A stretch of DNA of 64,000 nucleotides from Linyphia triangularis (GCA_963978545.1 OZ021727.1:57672487-57736486), one strand, 5' to 3'; numbered from the stretch's first letter, positions 14,074 to 27,056 are shown. Notes: generated from the letters alone by a model not told the origin. Program-made: numbers and translations.

Positions 14074-14343
14074 CTACCAATTGGGCAGTTCTGGTCTGCT
14101 ATCCGCAGGTGCGAATGAGTACTGGAACAAGATCCTGACTTCTTCGTCCGTGAGTAGACTGGGGTACTTGCTAATGACCAGCCCAAGTTCTGGAGTAGTA
14201 AGGTTCTCAAATGCAAGCCACTTCATCAGAGACTTGGATGAGGCATTGGGTTCCAAGAAGTGTTCTCTCACTCTAGTGTAGTTCCTACCATGTTGCCTTT
14301 CGGCCCAGCGAACAACGCTGTGCAGCAACTCAATAGTGGGAAT
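14074..14343 (-). CDS. BTB-BACK gene, terminal coding exon
   Basis: The acceptor CTTTACAG starts an 89-codon exon that ends in TAG. It completes the BACK domain (IELLHSVVRWAERQ, then LLTDEEVRILFQ). The protein ends soon after, without Kelch repeats. Confidence 0.88.
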   Translation of the reverse strand: MPTIELLHSVVRWAERQHGRNYTRVREHFLEPNASSKSLMKWLAFENLTTPELGLVISKYPSLLTDEEVRILFQYSFAPADSRPELPNW

Positions 14344-17300
14344 CTGTAAAGTTAAAATACATAATTAACTGTTTCCGCTTCTATGTCACTTATATAGCGT
14401 CCCCACTGAAATCATAGATTGGAAATCAATGACTTTTTAAGGAACCAAATAAATTTTTTTAAGGACCTTCGAATTTTTTTTCTTCATGCATCAAGTCTTT
14501 AATGTGTGACTTTACAGCTACTTTGCCCAGAGCGTTAATATCAAAATCTTTCATGCTTTGGAGTAGCAATCAAATTATAATTAAAAAAATTCTTTCTAAA
14601 AAAATATCAAATGCATTTTTTTTTTTTTTTTTTTTTTTTTAGAAAATACCTTTTCACTTTACTAAACGGACTAAAAAAAAAGTCCATAATCAAATAATAT
14701 ATTTTAGTTTAAGTTATGAAACTGGCATTATTAATTCTTCACCAAATACCTTAAATATCACCCCTTTTTTGTGCTAAACCTAATACCAAATATCTCATTT
14801 TTCTGATCAAACTAAAATCGAATATCAGTATGCTCGCCAAACGGAATCCCCTTTATAAGAAAACTTACTTCATATGACGGATTGCAAAAGCATATTATTT
14901 CCGTTCACAACTATCCTTCTCCCAATTATACGCCCAATGTTGGAAATAAAACCAGGATTAAGTTTCCTATAAAAATCCACATGATTGCAAGTGTTTTGCA
15001 TTTAGTAGTTGGCATTTCATTTACATTGCGATAGTCTCCTTTCAAACGAATGAGTTATTGAGTTTTTATACATTAAGAAGTTGATATATGAATTTCCAAA
15101 CGATAATCTCACATAAGAAGACAATATACTGAATTTGTTCTTTAATACGTATTGTAATTATGAACAAGTGACAAATTTAAGAACTAACTTAGCACCTCAC
15201 TCTGTCCGCTTTTAAAACCGACGAATGAAAAACTTTTTCAACTACTCCGAACGAACCAGGACCATTTTAGAAAAACATTTGAAAATATTTTCTCACACAC
15301 ATTTAACCTGGCCACATTTGTCTGAAAATACTATTGTATCGTAGCCACCGCAATCCCATTTACAGATAAACAATACCAAGGGTTTTGCAACAAAATATTA
15401 CATATTTCCAATTTTTTTTTTTAATGGATCAGACCTATTTCAGGATTCCCACTCAAATCACAGACTGAAAATCAATGACTTTTAAGGCGCTAATTAATGT
15501 TTTTAAGGACCTTTAAAAATTTGTTTTCAGGCATCATGTCTATTAGGGTGGTTAAAATTTTTTTTTTCAGCTGCAGACCAAGACACCCCTAATTTTTTTT
15601 ACATTTACTCATAGTATTATTCTCCTAAAATTTTAGCTTCCTACTCCTATAAGAAAATGGCGCTCAATGACCATTCATTTTTGTAATTTCGCATAATTTT
15701 CCGAGTTTTATGCTGACAAGAACGCATGTCTAAATTAAAAAAAAAAAAAAGTTTGTATGGTGTTTTAATACATGCAATATAGTTTGGCAACAGTTATCTA
15801 CTCTATCTAGCAACATCTATATTATCAAAAACACCGTTTGATCGTGATCGTGAAGCACTTCGTTTGAATGTTCCAGTAGTCGCAGCTTTGGGGCATGTTC
15901 CTCGAACGTTACCTTTTTAAAGAGGGGTCAAAAATCAAGACAAAAAGCTAGAAAAGAATACGCTGACTCAAGCAAAGGGTAAATTCCAATCTGACTGTCC
16001 TACTTCACTGGAACGGCAAACGTCTGCCGAAATCTTGTGGATTAAGAAAAATTGATCATTTGCCTTTATATGTTTTGGGAGATGGTATCGAAAAACTTCT
16101 TAGTGTCTCAAAGTTGAGTGGTGGAAGAACAGCGAAATATATTTCAAAAAACTGTTTTTTTGCTAAATAAGGGCAAGTTGAGAGTAAAATTTGGACAAAG
16201 TTTTGATACTACAAGTATAACTAATGGTTGTGTATAAGAGGCATGCACTAATTTGGAGAAAAAATCGGATGTGAACTATTGTGGCTATCCTGCCGCCACC
16301 ATGTTACAGAACTACTATTGGCAAAGTTATTTAAGTTGTGCTATAGGCCATCATGTTCCCCAGAAGTTTCCCTTTTTAAAAGATTTAAAACTGTGTGAAA
16401 AAGAATTACACACATAAATTTCCAGGATTTAGAACAGCAAGAAGACGCTAAAGAGTTTATAAAGTTTCAAATGTAGCCTTCCTTTCAACTGTGGATAAAT
16501 CTATGATGATTAGAAATGATTATAAAAAAGTAATCTATCTGACTGTTTTGGGCAATCCACTTGAGAAAATCGTTTGGAAAGCAGCAGGTGCTATTCATCA
16601 CCCACCGTGGATGGCTAAACTTCTATACATTTTTAAATCCTTCTATTCAGAGATCAGCAAGAGGTTTTTCATATAACTAATAGAGAGAAGAAATGCAGCT
16701 CCAGTGATTTGTACAGTTTAATGCTTTTTTGTACAGTAAAGACATGGATAGAAGCCCCACTTGCTTCTGAAGCTTCTGGTGGTGACCTGAACTTGTGGGA
16801 AAAAAGCTAAAAAGTATAATATAATTGATTCTAAAATAGGGATTGCAGCTGGAAAAGTTTTGAAAAAGCTTACATGGTATCTTTCAAATGAATTGGTTGG
16901 TTAGGCCATATTTTCGCACAGAATTACAGCAAAAGAAAAATTAAAAAGTATTGCAGATATGAATAACTCAAAAGATTCCAAAAAAGTAAAAGGGTACAAG
17001 CTATTAAAAATGTTGAAAGATAATGCCAGTCTTGGAGAATTCGTGACAAAACGAACTCTTGATGTTTACTTTTTACTTACAAAAAGAACTCTTGATGTGG
17101 TAATTTTTCAATATTGTGTTATCGAACATGTCTCTACTATGACAGTGGGTTTCGATAATCTGAATGGCAATATCTACAGGATGTATGTTGTTTACAATTT
17201 CCATATCAAACCCATATTTTTAGATGCTATTAACTGTTTATTCGATTGATTTCAATTGAATGTTGCTCTTGGTAAGAGATTGAGTGTCGTTTGAAAATTT

Positions 17301-20300
17301 TCATTAAGTACAGCTGTACATTTAGAAACTTTGAATTGAGCTGAAAATTAGACACTATTTATACTCGCAAGTCCAAGTTTTATTGAGTGATAATATTATG
17401 ATTTGAAATGATATTATGGTATTTAGATAATTTCCGATCGACCATTTTCGGCTTAAAAAAAATGCAGCAAAGTGGTTCTGTAATGCTTGGTTAAATGATG
17501 AAATAAACTACATTACACTAATAAGTCATTTCGTATTTAGTTGTAATAATAGCTATTTTGAATGCTTTTCAGGATTTTATACCGCCTAATTTATAGGGGC
17601 AATTTTTTTAAAAGTTTAATGGAGTAACACGGGGGATTAACGAACGTTTGTGAGCAAGGGCGGAGCCCTCTAGTGTTTAATTATTTCATAAACTTTTACT
17701 AACTTATTTAACATTTTTTAATTATGGCATGAATAAAAACCTTCTTTAAGAAAATTGCTTTCCATTATACTTAATTCCAAATCCACTAGAAATACCCCAA
17801 AACGCATTAAATGCAAAATTTTACTGTTCATTGAGCTCCATCTTTTAATTGGAGTAGGATTCTGAAATTTTGCTAGAATATTTGTATGGGTAGATGTAAA
17901 AAAATGAGGGGGTGTCCTGGTCTATTGGTAAAAAAAAATAAATCCCCATATATTTTTGAACCACCCTAATGTCTATACATAAATTTTTAACTAAGCATAT
18001 TCTGCCAAAAAAGTTACAAGTTGGTGTATGCGTAATACAAATAAGTCGGAAAATTCTGATACAGGGTATATAAGAGGCGGGAACACGGGGATAGCAAGTC
18101 CTAGTTGTATTTTTATAAATTTTGCAGTTAGCCACACAGCTGCAAAAATTAAGAACTTTTAAGGATCTCTAAGCATTTTCAAGGAGTTTTAAGCACCTCA
18201 AAGCCTTTCAAGGCCTTGGAAACAAGTTCAAAAATATTAAGCACTTTTAATGACTTTCAATGACCGTGGGAATCCTGTTTTCTAACACATTCGCTCCCTA
18301 TCACGTATCCGCGCGGAATGTAGGGTTGTTCCCCGGGCTGAGGAGTAACAACACATTCCGCGCTGATACGCAATCGGAAACGAATGTGTTTAACACAAAC
18401 ATTTGATAGCCAGTGCAATGAAATTCAATTCTTACTCCACTCAAACAGCCCCTCTCGAACATGAGCGCGATGATATCCGATGTCGCCGTCAGGATCCCAT
18501 CGGAATCGAGCACGTCCTTTGCATGAATCCTCAGGTACTCCCAGCATCGGTTTTTCACGATCTGGACATCAGACATCTGCAGCATGGGGATGACGGTGAC
18601 GCTGGTCATCTCCCACTCTGCGATCAGTTTCTCGCACGTCTCGCGCAACTGCTGCTGTTCGTACAAGTTAGCTGCTTGATACACCTCCAAAACCAGTTCT
18701 TGCGAGTTCATCTTTGGAATGATGTCTGTGTACAGGAAACTGGAATTAAAATAAGTTCAATTAGCTAATTTTGCTTTTTCAAAGGTGAAAGCAATAGACT
18801 GAGTGACCCAAAACGTACCTACCAGAAACGTTATTGACCACGCACTATAGAGGAAATAAGTTAAAATAAAGACATTAAAATGTACATGACTTAATGAAAC
18901 CACATTTTCGATGTGTTTTTCATTCATCACAATAATTCTTCGCAAAGGTATATCAATTGGTCACTACTTTCATGATGTTGGGAAGGCCAATACTTCACGC
19001 TCAATACTCATTTTCATGCCAGACTAAGTCTACAATTTGCTTATGGACCATGTACTTCAAGTAACAACATCTGAGTCATCCAACATCTGGGATATAAGGG
19101 AATCTGAGGAATCCAGGTCAAGGAAATAAGGGAGCTAGTCTAAGCCATAACTATAGTGCTTAGATAATTAAATGACACATTCTTCCAAAAATGTTCTAAC
19201 AAAAATAAAAGAGACACATTCCAGAAAAGCCGCAATGTCATGTACATATCACATACAAAATCACCCCATTACAAAATTATATTTGATATTGGTAGATATG
19301 TTTTGGAATACCTTGTAAAATGCACCGAGAAGAATGCATTTCCTGATGTGCAACAGATTACATGTCAGACGTACTTTTGCATATGATAGTAAAAGTAAAG
19401 GAATCACTATATAAAATGCCAAGAAATGTAGTATACCCCTGAAAAAACTGAGCTGTTAACAGTTATTCGATTTCTTGCTCTCGTGGAATTTGCTTTCAAT
19501 GTATTATTTTCAATTTAAGAAGTTTGTGAATTTCTTGAGATTTAAATTTTTCTACAAATTTTCTGGTAATTTTAGAATTGCTAGTTCCCTGGAAAAATCC
19601 CTGTTTTCAATATTTTCCCTGTTTCTGTGCACACTATAACAGAACCGGTTGCAAGGCATATAATATAAGGTAGGCATAACCCCCCCCCCCCCGAAAAAAC
19701 TAATATTCTGTAGATTTTATTAAAAGAATTAAGCACCTCACATAGATGGTTCTGTATTGTAGAAATAAAAACAAGAAATGAAAAGTTAATGTTACAGGTA
19801 TATGGGACTTCTAGATAGTGAATCCATGCTGGATAGTCTGGATTGTTTATTGACTTGAATCCATATGAGGGTTATCAATCACCAATCGATATGTCAGCAA
19901 CTCAACACCCTCCCTCCATCCAAACTAGTTAACGCTTGTTAGTAAACAAGGACCAATTTTTATGCATAATTAGATAGAGTATTGTATGCAAAAATTCAAT
20001 TGTGACTTCATCTGCTAGCATAACAGAAACCACTTATCCAGAAGTTACTTTTAGAGTTTGTTCAGTATTGACACACACAATTGCAGAGCTCATCAAAAAG
20101 TCACTGAACACAAAGGACATGGAAGAAGTATTCCAATTGAGTGACGTGAAGCCTAGAAGGACATTATGAGAAGAGTGAAGGAAATACTCGCTTTACCATT
20201 TGGCGTTTTTAATAGTTAGCTTTGTGTGTGGTTGTTTTTCTGTCTACTACCACCGTTGATGTATGGTTTCTGTTTAAGTACCGCCCTGCCTCATTAGGGT

Positions 20301-21719
20301 AGAGTTTCGTAGGCTTAACATTGAAATTTTCCCCAGGCCTTCTCCAGAAAGCGAACGATAGAAAGCTAAATCCAAAACAGTTATCGAAGTCCCTTATATT
20401 CGAGTCAGCTCCATCTGTGCGTGGCATTCTAAAGTTATATATATATCGAATCTAATTTATTCTCACTAATTACATTAGCACTTTTCTCTATTAATCGCAC
20501 TCTTAGCACTTTGATTCCCGACCCTATTAGGATACAGGTTACTTTATCAGTGATTATTTTGCAAACCATAAACTAATATCTCAAAAGTTGAGATGACAAA
20601 AAGAATGTTGGAAAAATAAGTCTCCTAAAAGGGTCAAACACCACTTTGTTATTTTGCATTAACTTCTGAAATGTAACATGGCGTTCAACCAATTATGAGT
20701 ATTCTGTTTTTTAAAGCCGACCAGACGGTACAGTGGTTAGCGTACTAGCCTCTAGACCACGAGGTTGCGGGTTCGAGTCCCGTGGTTAGGCATGGGTGTT
20801 TGTAAATATATGTTGGCTTGTCTAATGACGAATGTTTTGGCGCATTATAGCCGTCGTGTTGCTGACGGCGCCAGATAATCTGAAAACAACCAACTGTTTT
20901 TTAAATAGAAGTTTTAATAACCGAATGTATACCTACTTGAGCAGAATCTCGAAAGCTTCTTCCGACACATCATGTATTTCTATGTTGGTCATGACGGGCA
21001 ATGCCGCTCCCTCCTTCATGAGCATCCTGGCGAAGTATTGGCTCCTGGCAGCAAGTATGAGTCGGTGAGCCTTAAAGGTTCGCGTGCCGACAGTGAACTT
21101 GACATCGGCGAAGTCCTTGTTTTTGCAGATGTACGCTATACCGGCCTTGAAGCTGCGAATTCCTGACTGCCATCTCTTCCCATCTAAAAATAATAGAAAC
21201 TGTCATGAATATATTTGCAGAAAAACGACTATAACACATTTATGATGTGTTTCTTAGACTTCCTCATCTTGCGGACCCCTTCGTTTACCCACTAGTGGTC
21301 GGAAGACTTAGTCAAAAGAATGAAAATCAGCAATACAACGATTAAGATTTCTTTCGTTTCAAGATCAATGTTATTTGTACATTTTACAGATTGATTACAA
21401 CTGATCTGAAAAACATGAAGACTTTTGAATCCATATGTTCCTTTTTAGAAGAGTTTACCTTCTTTTGCCAAGGTTTGATTTTGTGGGTTCGAATCATGAG
21501 TGAGGCATGATTGTCCCAATGATGAGATTGGCAAAAAGTAAAGAGACTGAAATCATATGCGAGCTAAAAATTTGTACCAAAATTTATACACGAAAGATAT
21601 TTTAAAGAAAAGGACGAGATTGGTCAGAGAGCAAAAAGGAGGTAATCCAAAAATTCGTCGAAAAAGCATGCAGAAGGGGCGATATCCAAAAAAAAAAAAA
21701 AACCCGCAAAAAGGACAGT

Positions 21720-21766
<47 letters not shown>

Positions 21767-24700
21767 ATACGTGGAAGGGATGATTTTTAAAGATACAATG
21801 AAATTTCTCACACTATATAATAATTACATTTCAAATATTTGGGAAAATTACAGGGTGGTCATAAAATTCAGGGAATGAAGTTCCCTGGTAGATGTAAAAA
21901 AAAAAAAATACTCTGATTTTATAACAAACTTTTTTTCAAATGTCCCCAACTTTTCCATAAGGGTAGACACCCTGATCAAATGGAACATGTAGGCTAAAGA
22001 GATAATATACCAATTTTTTTTTTAATAGTTTTGGCGGTAAAGAAAAGATTAAACTATTCCGTAACATTAAACTTCTAACAATTAACTTCACGATCCTCCA
22101 GTTAAATTGGCACCAAAATACGGATGAACAGAGAAACGTACCTTCAGAACTAATAAAATTTCCCTGATTTTCGTGAAAATTAAAAAAATTCCCTGACATT
22201 TCCATGATTTTCCAGGTTCTGTAGCCACTCTGAATTAATCTGTGCCAAATAAATCTAAAAACATAGTACACTAGTATTCTCCAAATTTCAGTTATAAAAA
22301 AAGATAAGGAAAATGCTATCCACACAAACTACACATAAAATTGTCTAACTTAAAAGGTCAGCCTCGTCTAAAAGAGGCCTAATAGACCAGTTCGAGATTC
22401 AATATCATTAAGCCTCTTTCAGACGAGTTCGGTCATTCGATTCAACTAAGTTGGATGATTGACACTCAACTAGTTGACAGTAGTGTGAACTCTCTTTTTT
22501 AACACTTTCACACCAGGCAACTTGCGTAATCAACTACGATGCGCAATCAATAAATGAATGATCAGTAGGGTATTAGAACCCGAGAATTATATAGGATAAA
22601 ATAGGCAGGGGTGTAGTGGAGCGGGAACGCGTGGGAACGACGATCCTTTACCTTTTTAAAAAGGGGAACGGCGTTCCCTCACCTAATTTTTTTTTTTTTT
22701 AATTTTAATTTTACATTTTTTTTTTTTTTTTTTTTTTTTACGTGACATTAAACGCGAAATCGAGTAAGAAAACGAAAAAGTTCTTTCCTGAGAATTATGC
22801 TTTCGTTTTTGATCCACAATTTCAGAGCTGAGCAGGAAAGTTCAAGTATTTGCAAAACACATACTAGTTGCTAATTTCATTTTATTAATGGAGCAAATTT
22901 TGAAAAGGAAAGGAAGGGTCTATCAAGCAAGAAGAACTTCTCTACATTTTCATCTCGAGAAACAGAAAAACCATAAAACTCAATCGACATCTGCAACGAT
23001 CGCAATATTTTAAAATTCCTTTTGAAAACAGATTTCGAGAGCGTCTGAATCGAAACTAGATCTCTTATAGAAATTTTTCTGAATGGAAATTGTTAAAAAA
23101 AATTTTTTTTTGTCAATAATCTGTTGCAGATAATCTGTTTAAAAATTGTCTTAAAAAATTTGTGACAATAATATGTTTGAACATGTCTTATAATCCATTT
23201 ATAAAGTGTCAAACGATCTGTTAAAATGGGTTGTGTAAGGCAAAATGTTTTAAAATCCATATAACTTAATAGTTTAAAAATAGTTTAAATAATATTATTT
23301 ATACTATTATTTATTCTAAGTAGTCATTTTCACCTTCCCCCTCCTCCCAAAGAAAAAAAGTATACTTTAGCATAACGACACGACTTAGCGTCCCACATCT
23401 ATTTATTTTACACTACACCACTGAAAATAGGATTAGAGAAGTTAGGGCTCTTTCAGACGAGGCAACTAGTTGACTCAACTAGTTAATTAGGCGGGTGATA
23501 AGGAATGTAGCCATATAAGGAATGGTGGGGAATCGCCTGAACCCTTTCACACGCGTGAGCCTGTCCGCCCAAGAGATTTGTTTGCAGGTACAAGAGCCGC
23601 TAACGTTCTCATCCTAACTAGTTGACTCTAGCAGTGGCGACCCGTGGTCAAAAGTGTTAGTGCAGCCGGAACAGTGACCCACCCACCCCTACAGTCATTC
23701 ATGAATGGAAATTATTTACTCTTGATTGCTCAAACGTTAAGTTTCCTTTTAATATTTACAAAGAAATAAGAAAAAGGGGAAAAAAAACTTACTTATAACT
23801 GGGCTCCATGTTACAAAATGGTTTAATTATAAGTTTTAGTATTAACTTAAGAAGTAACAAGAAGCCACATGCATAAACTTATCATGGAAACTTTTTCCAT
23901 TTGTTGGAGAAAATTCTAAGAAATGCTCGTTTCTCTCCCACCCATGAGTCGTGATGACTCACTCACACACGAGCCAATCAGTTCATCGAATTCTCAAGGG
24001 CAGCCAAAGTTGGAAAACTGTGAACTAGCTGTCTCGCTACACATTACGTGGAGGGAAAGACTGTTGTGTCCCATCGGTTACCATGGCAACATCGTTGCTG
24101 AAAAGCCTTTCAGGAACACTCGGCTACTGTTACCAGTTAGGGTTGATTGGAAGCGGTTTTTTTCCCCCTCGTGAATTGAGTATAGAGGCAACAAGTTTGC
24201 TATTTATCGGATTTTTTTTACACCTACCGTAGAAATTGAATCTTTCATTATTGAAAATTGAAAAATATATAATTTTAGATTTGAATTAATAAATTTAGAT
24301 TCAGCCCGGCTGTACTGCATGAGTCGCCACTGGACTCAATACAAAAAGCTTTACTCGATATTCGACCTTTCACACCAGTCGCTTGAGTCGCTTAGTTGAT
24401 TAAGGTGACCTGGGACTCAACATTTTTAAAATTCTCAAAAAAAAAAAAAAAATCAATTTATTATTGTAAAAAATAATGCAAATATTTTAAAACAAAATAG
24501 CATAAAATATTTTGGTTTCTATCTTTAGTAGAACTTGAAATATTTAAGTTTTTGTTACATGACAACTGTATCTCAGCATCTTGAAACTGTTTATCTCTGT
24601 GATGGCTTTTAAGTCGCTTCTTTGAGTTTAAATAAATCTATGAAACTTTCCACAATTATTTTTCATATATATTTCTCTAATTTGTCATCATGAATTATGT

Positions 24701-27056
24701 TTTTTTATTTAACTTTAAAAAAAAAAATAGCTTTTGGAGCTTAGCATACTATGAATTTTATACAGTTTTTGCATAAAATATTTTTTTTTAATTACTATAT
24801 TGAAAAATCATGAAGAAATTTTTTGAAATGAATTATAAGGAGTAGTTTTATGCAAAAATAGAGTTATTTAAAAAAAAAGTTTTTTAGATATATTAAATTT
24901 AGGAAATATCAAAATTTTGAAGTTTTTTAATTAAAAAAAAAATATTTTTAAAATTTGAAAATTTAAAATAGTTTTCAAAGTTTTAAAGCATCATACATTA
25001 CTGTATAAAAAATTTCAGAAAAATAATTCGAAAAATAAGGATTTTCGAATTTTGATTCCCAGACCTCCTTAAACTCAGTTCACTATTATATGGAAAATGT
25101 TGCAATTGCAAGTTTCAATGTGGAACAGTTTATGGAAGAAATTTTTATTAGTCCAGCGATATATTACTATTCAACGATGTGCATTAAGTAAACATCGATA
25201 TGAATAAATTCAGATGACTGCTTTAGTAAAGTATTCGGAACCATTCAAATTTAAAAGTTCTCATGCATACCTCACTTATTACCCCATCAAAACGCATTAC
25301 ATTGATTAGTACAGGTTTTGACTGTTACATTCAACTAAGCGACTGGTGTGAAAGGACGAATATCCTGTAATGTCTTTTGTGTTGAATAAACTAGTTAGGA
25401 TGAGAACGTCAAGGTACTTGTGCCTGTAAACGGCTTTTAGGGCGGACGAGTTGACTATGTGTGAAAGGTTTCAGGAAGTTCCCCACCATTTGCTATATGA
25501 CTTATAACCCGCCTAATAAAATTGAATAACCTTGTCGTCTCGTCTGAAAAAGGTCTTAGTGTTCTCTTCTTGTGGTACGTTGTTTTCACTTGAATTTAAT
25601 TTACCTGTGAGGATCCCCTACCCATTAATTTCCACACATTCAATTTCTGAAAGCTACGCATAGCTAAGTTTAAAAACAATCACGTAAGTAGAAGAGTAAG
25701 GTTTGTTTCCAGAACAATTATATTGATTTTATATGAAAAGATTTTTGATTGAAATAAAATACACGTGTTTTGTATTCAAGGTTGCCCGCAAGGTACAGTT
25801 TTTTAAAAAAAATTAATTAACCCATTAAAACATAGTAATAAAAAGAAGCAGTAAAACCTCTTCCTAGTGACCATGTGTTGGAGGTTCTAGTGCTAAACTA
25901 GTTCATGGACGTTTTCGAGCCTACACATTCTGTGATCAGTATTGGCCATTGGTGAGTTAGCTCAAAGAGTATTTTTGTGCACAGTAACAAGTATATTTGT
26001 TTTAGAATGAAGTGTAGTGGAGATTTCACAATGTGCAACCTTTTTCCCTCAACTTTTTCATAGATGGTCAAAATTTAGTGACTACCGGCTTGGTTTTTCG
26101 GATGAATTTTGATATTTGTAAATATGTTACACTACTATTTTGATACTACACCACATCACTGGTTACAGAACACTCGAAGTGAGTATTCGCACTTAACTGG
26201 CGTGTTTTTTTTTTTTTTTTGATATTGTTTTTTTTTTTTCTTTCTTTCATACTTTCACATATTAATAAATGAAGTGGTCTATTCCTAGTTGACGTTAAAA
26301 TATCGCCAAGCCGATTTGGCGCTGTTTAGTAGGCGATACAGTTCTAAATTTGGCAACCAAATTTTTTTTATTGACGTGCTTTGGCTTCAACCTTTCTATA
26401 CCACAAATCATGGAGCTGGTTCGTTTCTCAATTTTTCATATTGGAATTCCGAATTGGCGACATTCTGGCTTTGTCGCCAACTTTTCAAATGTGCGCCAAC
26501 CCATAAACGTGAACTAGGAATTTACCAATGAAGTTTCAGTAGTAATTTTTAGAGATGCTGTAATCTCACAATATTCTAATTCTAAATAAATCATTAAAAA
26601 TGTATTAAAAAAATAAAAATTTCGTTTAAAGTTTGCCTAACCAACATAAATGAATAATAACTTTTCACGATAATACATTGCGATAGCTTAAGAAAAGGGA
26701 TTGAAAATACACCTCCTGAAATTTTCTCTCCTTCCTCAATATATACAAAATTGGTTATCAATTTGGTTACATTGAACGTGGAAAAAAAAGAAGAAAAAAA
26801 CATGATAACCACATGAAAACAGTTCTGAAGAGTAATTCGGTTAATTAAATTGTTCCATCCTATTTATATAATTACAGGAACAAAAATAATTTCATTACCA
26901 ACACAAGCTAGAAACAACAGTATCTACTTCCGTTATTCTACAACACATCTATTTATACTTCGCATCCTCAACAAGAACTGAACAGAGTTTAAAAAAAATT
27001 GTAAACAAATATTGTTTATGTTTCATTAATTACTTACCTGCGACTTCGTTAACCAT
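14074..27056 (-). CDS. BTB-BACK domain protein, four coding exons
   Basis: This is a host gene read on the minus strand with coding exons 27,056-27,038, 21,183-20,937, 18,739-18,436 and 14,343-14,074. Together they give 840 nt, i.e. 279 residues plus TAG. Every junction has GT..AG borders and matching phase (1, 2, 0). Residues of about 28-125 form a BTB/POZ fold: DFADVKFTVG, then the FKAHRLILAARS core and NFLYTD across the exon 2/3 junction. About 140-250 look like a BACK domain, with RCWEYL and ELLHSVVRWAE. There are no Kelch or MATH repeats, so it may act as a short BTB adaptor, for example toward Cullin-3. That role is inferred from the family. Introns of 5.9, 2.2 and 4.1 kb are filled with transposons. 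Confidence 0.85.
15441..18277. mobile_element. MITE-like element interrupted by a larger transposon
   Basis: CAGGATTCCCAC at 15,441 and GTGGGAATCCTG ending at 18,277 are inverted ends, and the inner flanks share TCA-ATGACTTT-type sequence. The insertion at 15,544-17,968 splits it. A similar end fragment is near 14,410. No clear target duplication was seen. Confidence 0.55.
15544..17968. mobile_element. Decayed DNA transposon with 8-bp target duplication
   Basis: Imperfect terminal inverted repeats of roughly 120 bp start TAGGGTGGTT and end AACCACCCTA. They are flanked on both sides by the same 8 bp, ATGTCTAT (15,536-15,543 and 17,969-17,976). An 8-bp duplication fits hAT or a related superfamily. 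The interior has broken coding remnants: at about 16,585 an IHHPPWMAKLLY-like stretch resembles a transposon-encoded family common in arthropods, and 16,959-17,249 is an open fragment. A Helitron-like hairpin end (AGGGCGGAGCCCTCTAGT, near 17,659) may be nested inside. It lies in intron 3 of the BTB-BACK gene. Confidence 0.75.
18436..18739 (-). CDS. BTB-BACK gene, coding exon 3
   Basis: The acceptor TAATTCCAG opens the exon and the donor AGTGGA|GTAAGA closes it in phase 0. It encodes the end of the BTB domain (FLYTDIIPKM), the linking helices and the start of BACK (NRCWEYLRIHA). Frame continuation past the donor becomes non-homologous. Confidence 0.88.
20717..20893 (+). repeat. tRNA-derived SINE, family B, copy 1
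   Basis: A tRNA-like head has an A-box-like TACAGTGGTTAGCG and a B box GGTTCGAGTCC. A body of about 100 nt ends GACGGCGCCAGATAATCTG followed by CAACCAAC. It is near-identical in layout to 28,871-29,053. It sits in intron 2 of the BTB gene. Confidence 0.85.
20937..21183 (-). CDS. BTB-BACK gene, coding exon 2 (BTB core)
   Basis: The exon is preceded by the acceptor TATTTTTAG and ends at the donor CTCAA|GTAGGT. It encodes the N-terminal two thirds of the BTB domain, including the DFADVKF and FKAHRLILAARS motifs. It is far less AT-rich than the flanking introns. Confidence 0.88.
21850..22232. repeat. MITE with CAGGGTGG-type ends
   Basis: Left end ACAGGGTGGTCATAAAATTC and right end CCTGGAAAA.. 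reading CAGAGTGGCTACAGAACC on the minus strand, about 380 bp apart. The CCTG-ATTTTCC wording is common in arthropod MITEs. No coding capacity. Confidence 0.5.
22340..22560. repeat. Fragments of a CTTTCAGACGAG-type repeat
   Basis: Two end fragments (near 22,365 and 22,415) share the TCAGACGAG end of the foldback element at 23,446-25,560. They face away from each other, like ends of two separate copies. Confidence 0.5.
23446..25560. mobile_element. Foldback element with about 250-bp terminal inverted repeats
   Basis: The left arm starts GGCTCTTTCAGACGAG and the right arm ends CTCGTCTGAAAAAGGTC. Inside the arms, TAGGCGGGT.ATAAG, CATCCTAACTAGTT and CCTTTCACACCAGTCGCTT occur in mirrored order. 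Flanking TTAG on both sides may be the target duplication. The left arm is split by the hAT-like insertion at 23,632-24,332. The interior is AT-rich and noncoding. Confidence 0.75.
23632..24332. mobile_element. Non-autonomous hAT-like element (701 bp)
   Basis: The ends CAGTGGCGAC and GTCGCCACTG are inverted. The flanks GACTCTAG and GACTCAAT match at 6 of 8 positions, as expected for an older 8-bp hAT target duplication. Subterminal CAGCCGG repeats are mirrored. Relatives lie at about 36,420-36,995 and, as a fragment, near 33,490-33,560. No transposase is encoded. Confidence 0.75.
26281..26521. repeat. Short MITE (241 bp)
   Basis: ATTCCTAGTTGACGTT and its near-perfect inverse AACGTGAACTAGGAAT bound a segment rich in TTGGCG / CGCCAA words. 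Similar wording occurs near 39,650-39,730. Confidence 0.6.
27038..27056 (-). CDS. BTB-BACK gene, coding exon 1
   Basis: ATG plus 16 nt, encoding MVNEVA and one base of the next codon, then the donor G|GTAAGT. The phase (1) is completed exactly by the AT at the start of exon 2. A CACGTGAC box lies about 110 nt upstream and could belong to the promoter. Confidence 0.7.

Noticed and set aside
14030..14281. Plus-strand frame opposite the BTB terminal exon
   Set aside because: Antisense shadow. The minus strand has the BACK motif, splice acceptor and poly(A) signal.
18403..18768. Plus-strand 121-codon frame at BTB exon 3
   Set aside because: Antisense shadow of a real exon, with no domain of its own.
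20717..20800. True tRNA gene
   Set aside because: A and B boxes are present, but the cloverleaf is poor and a 100-nt body with a CAACC tail repeats at 28,871. It is a SINE head.
21553..21811. Poly-Phe open frames
   Set aside because: Translation of a long poly-A tract on the opposite strand.
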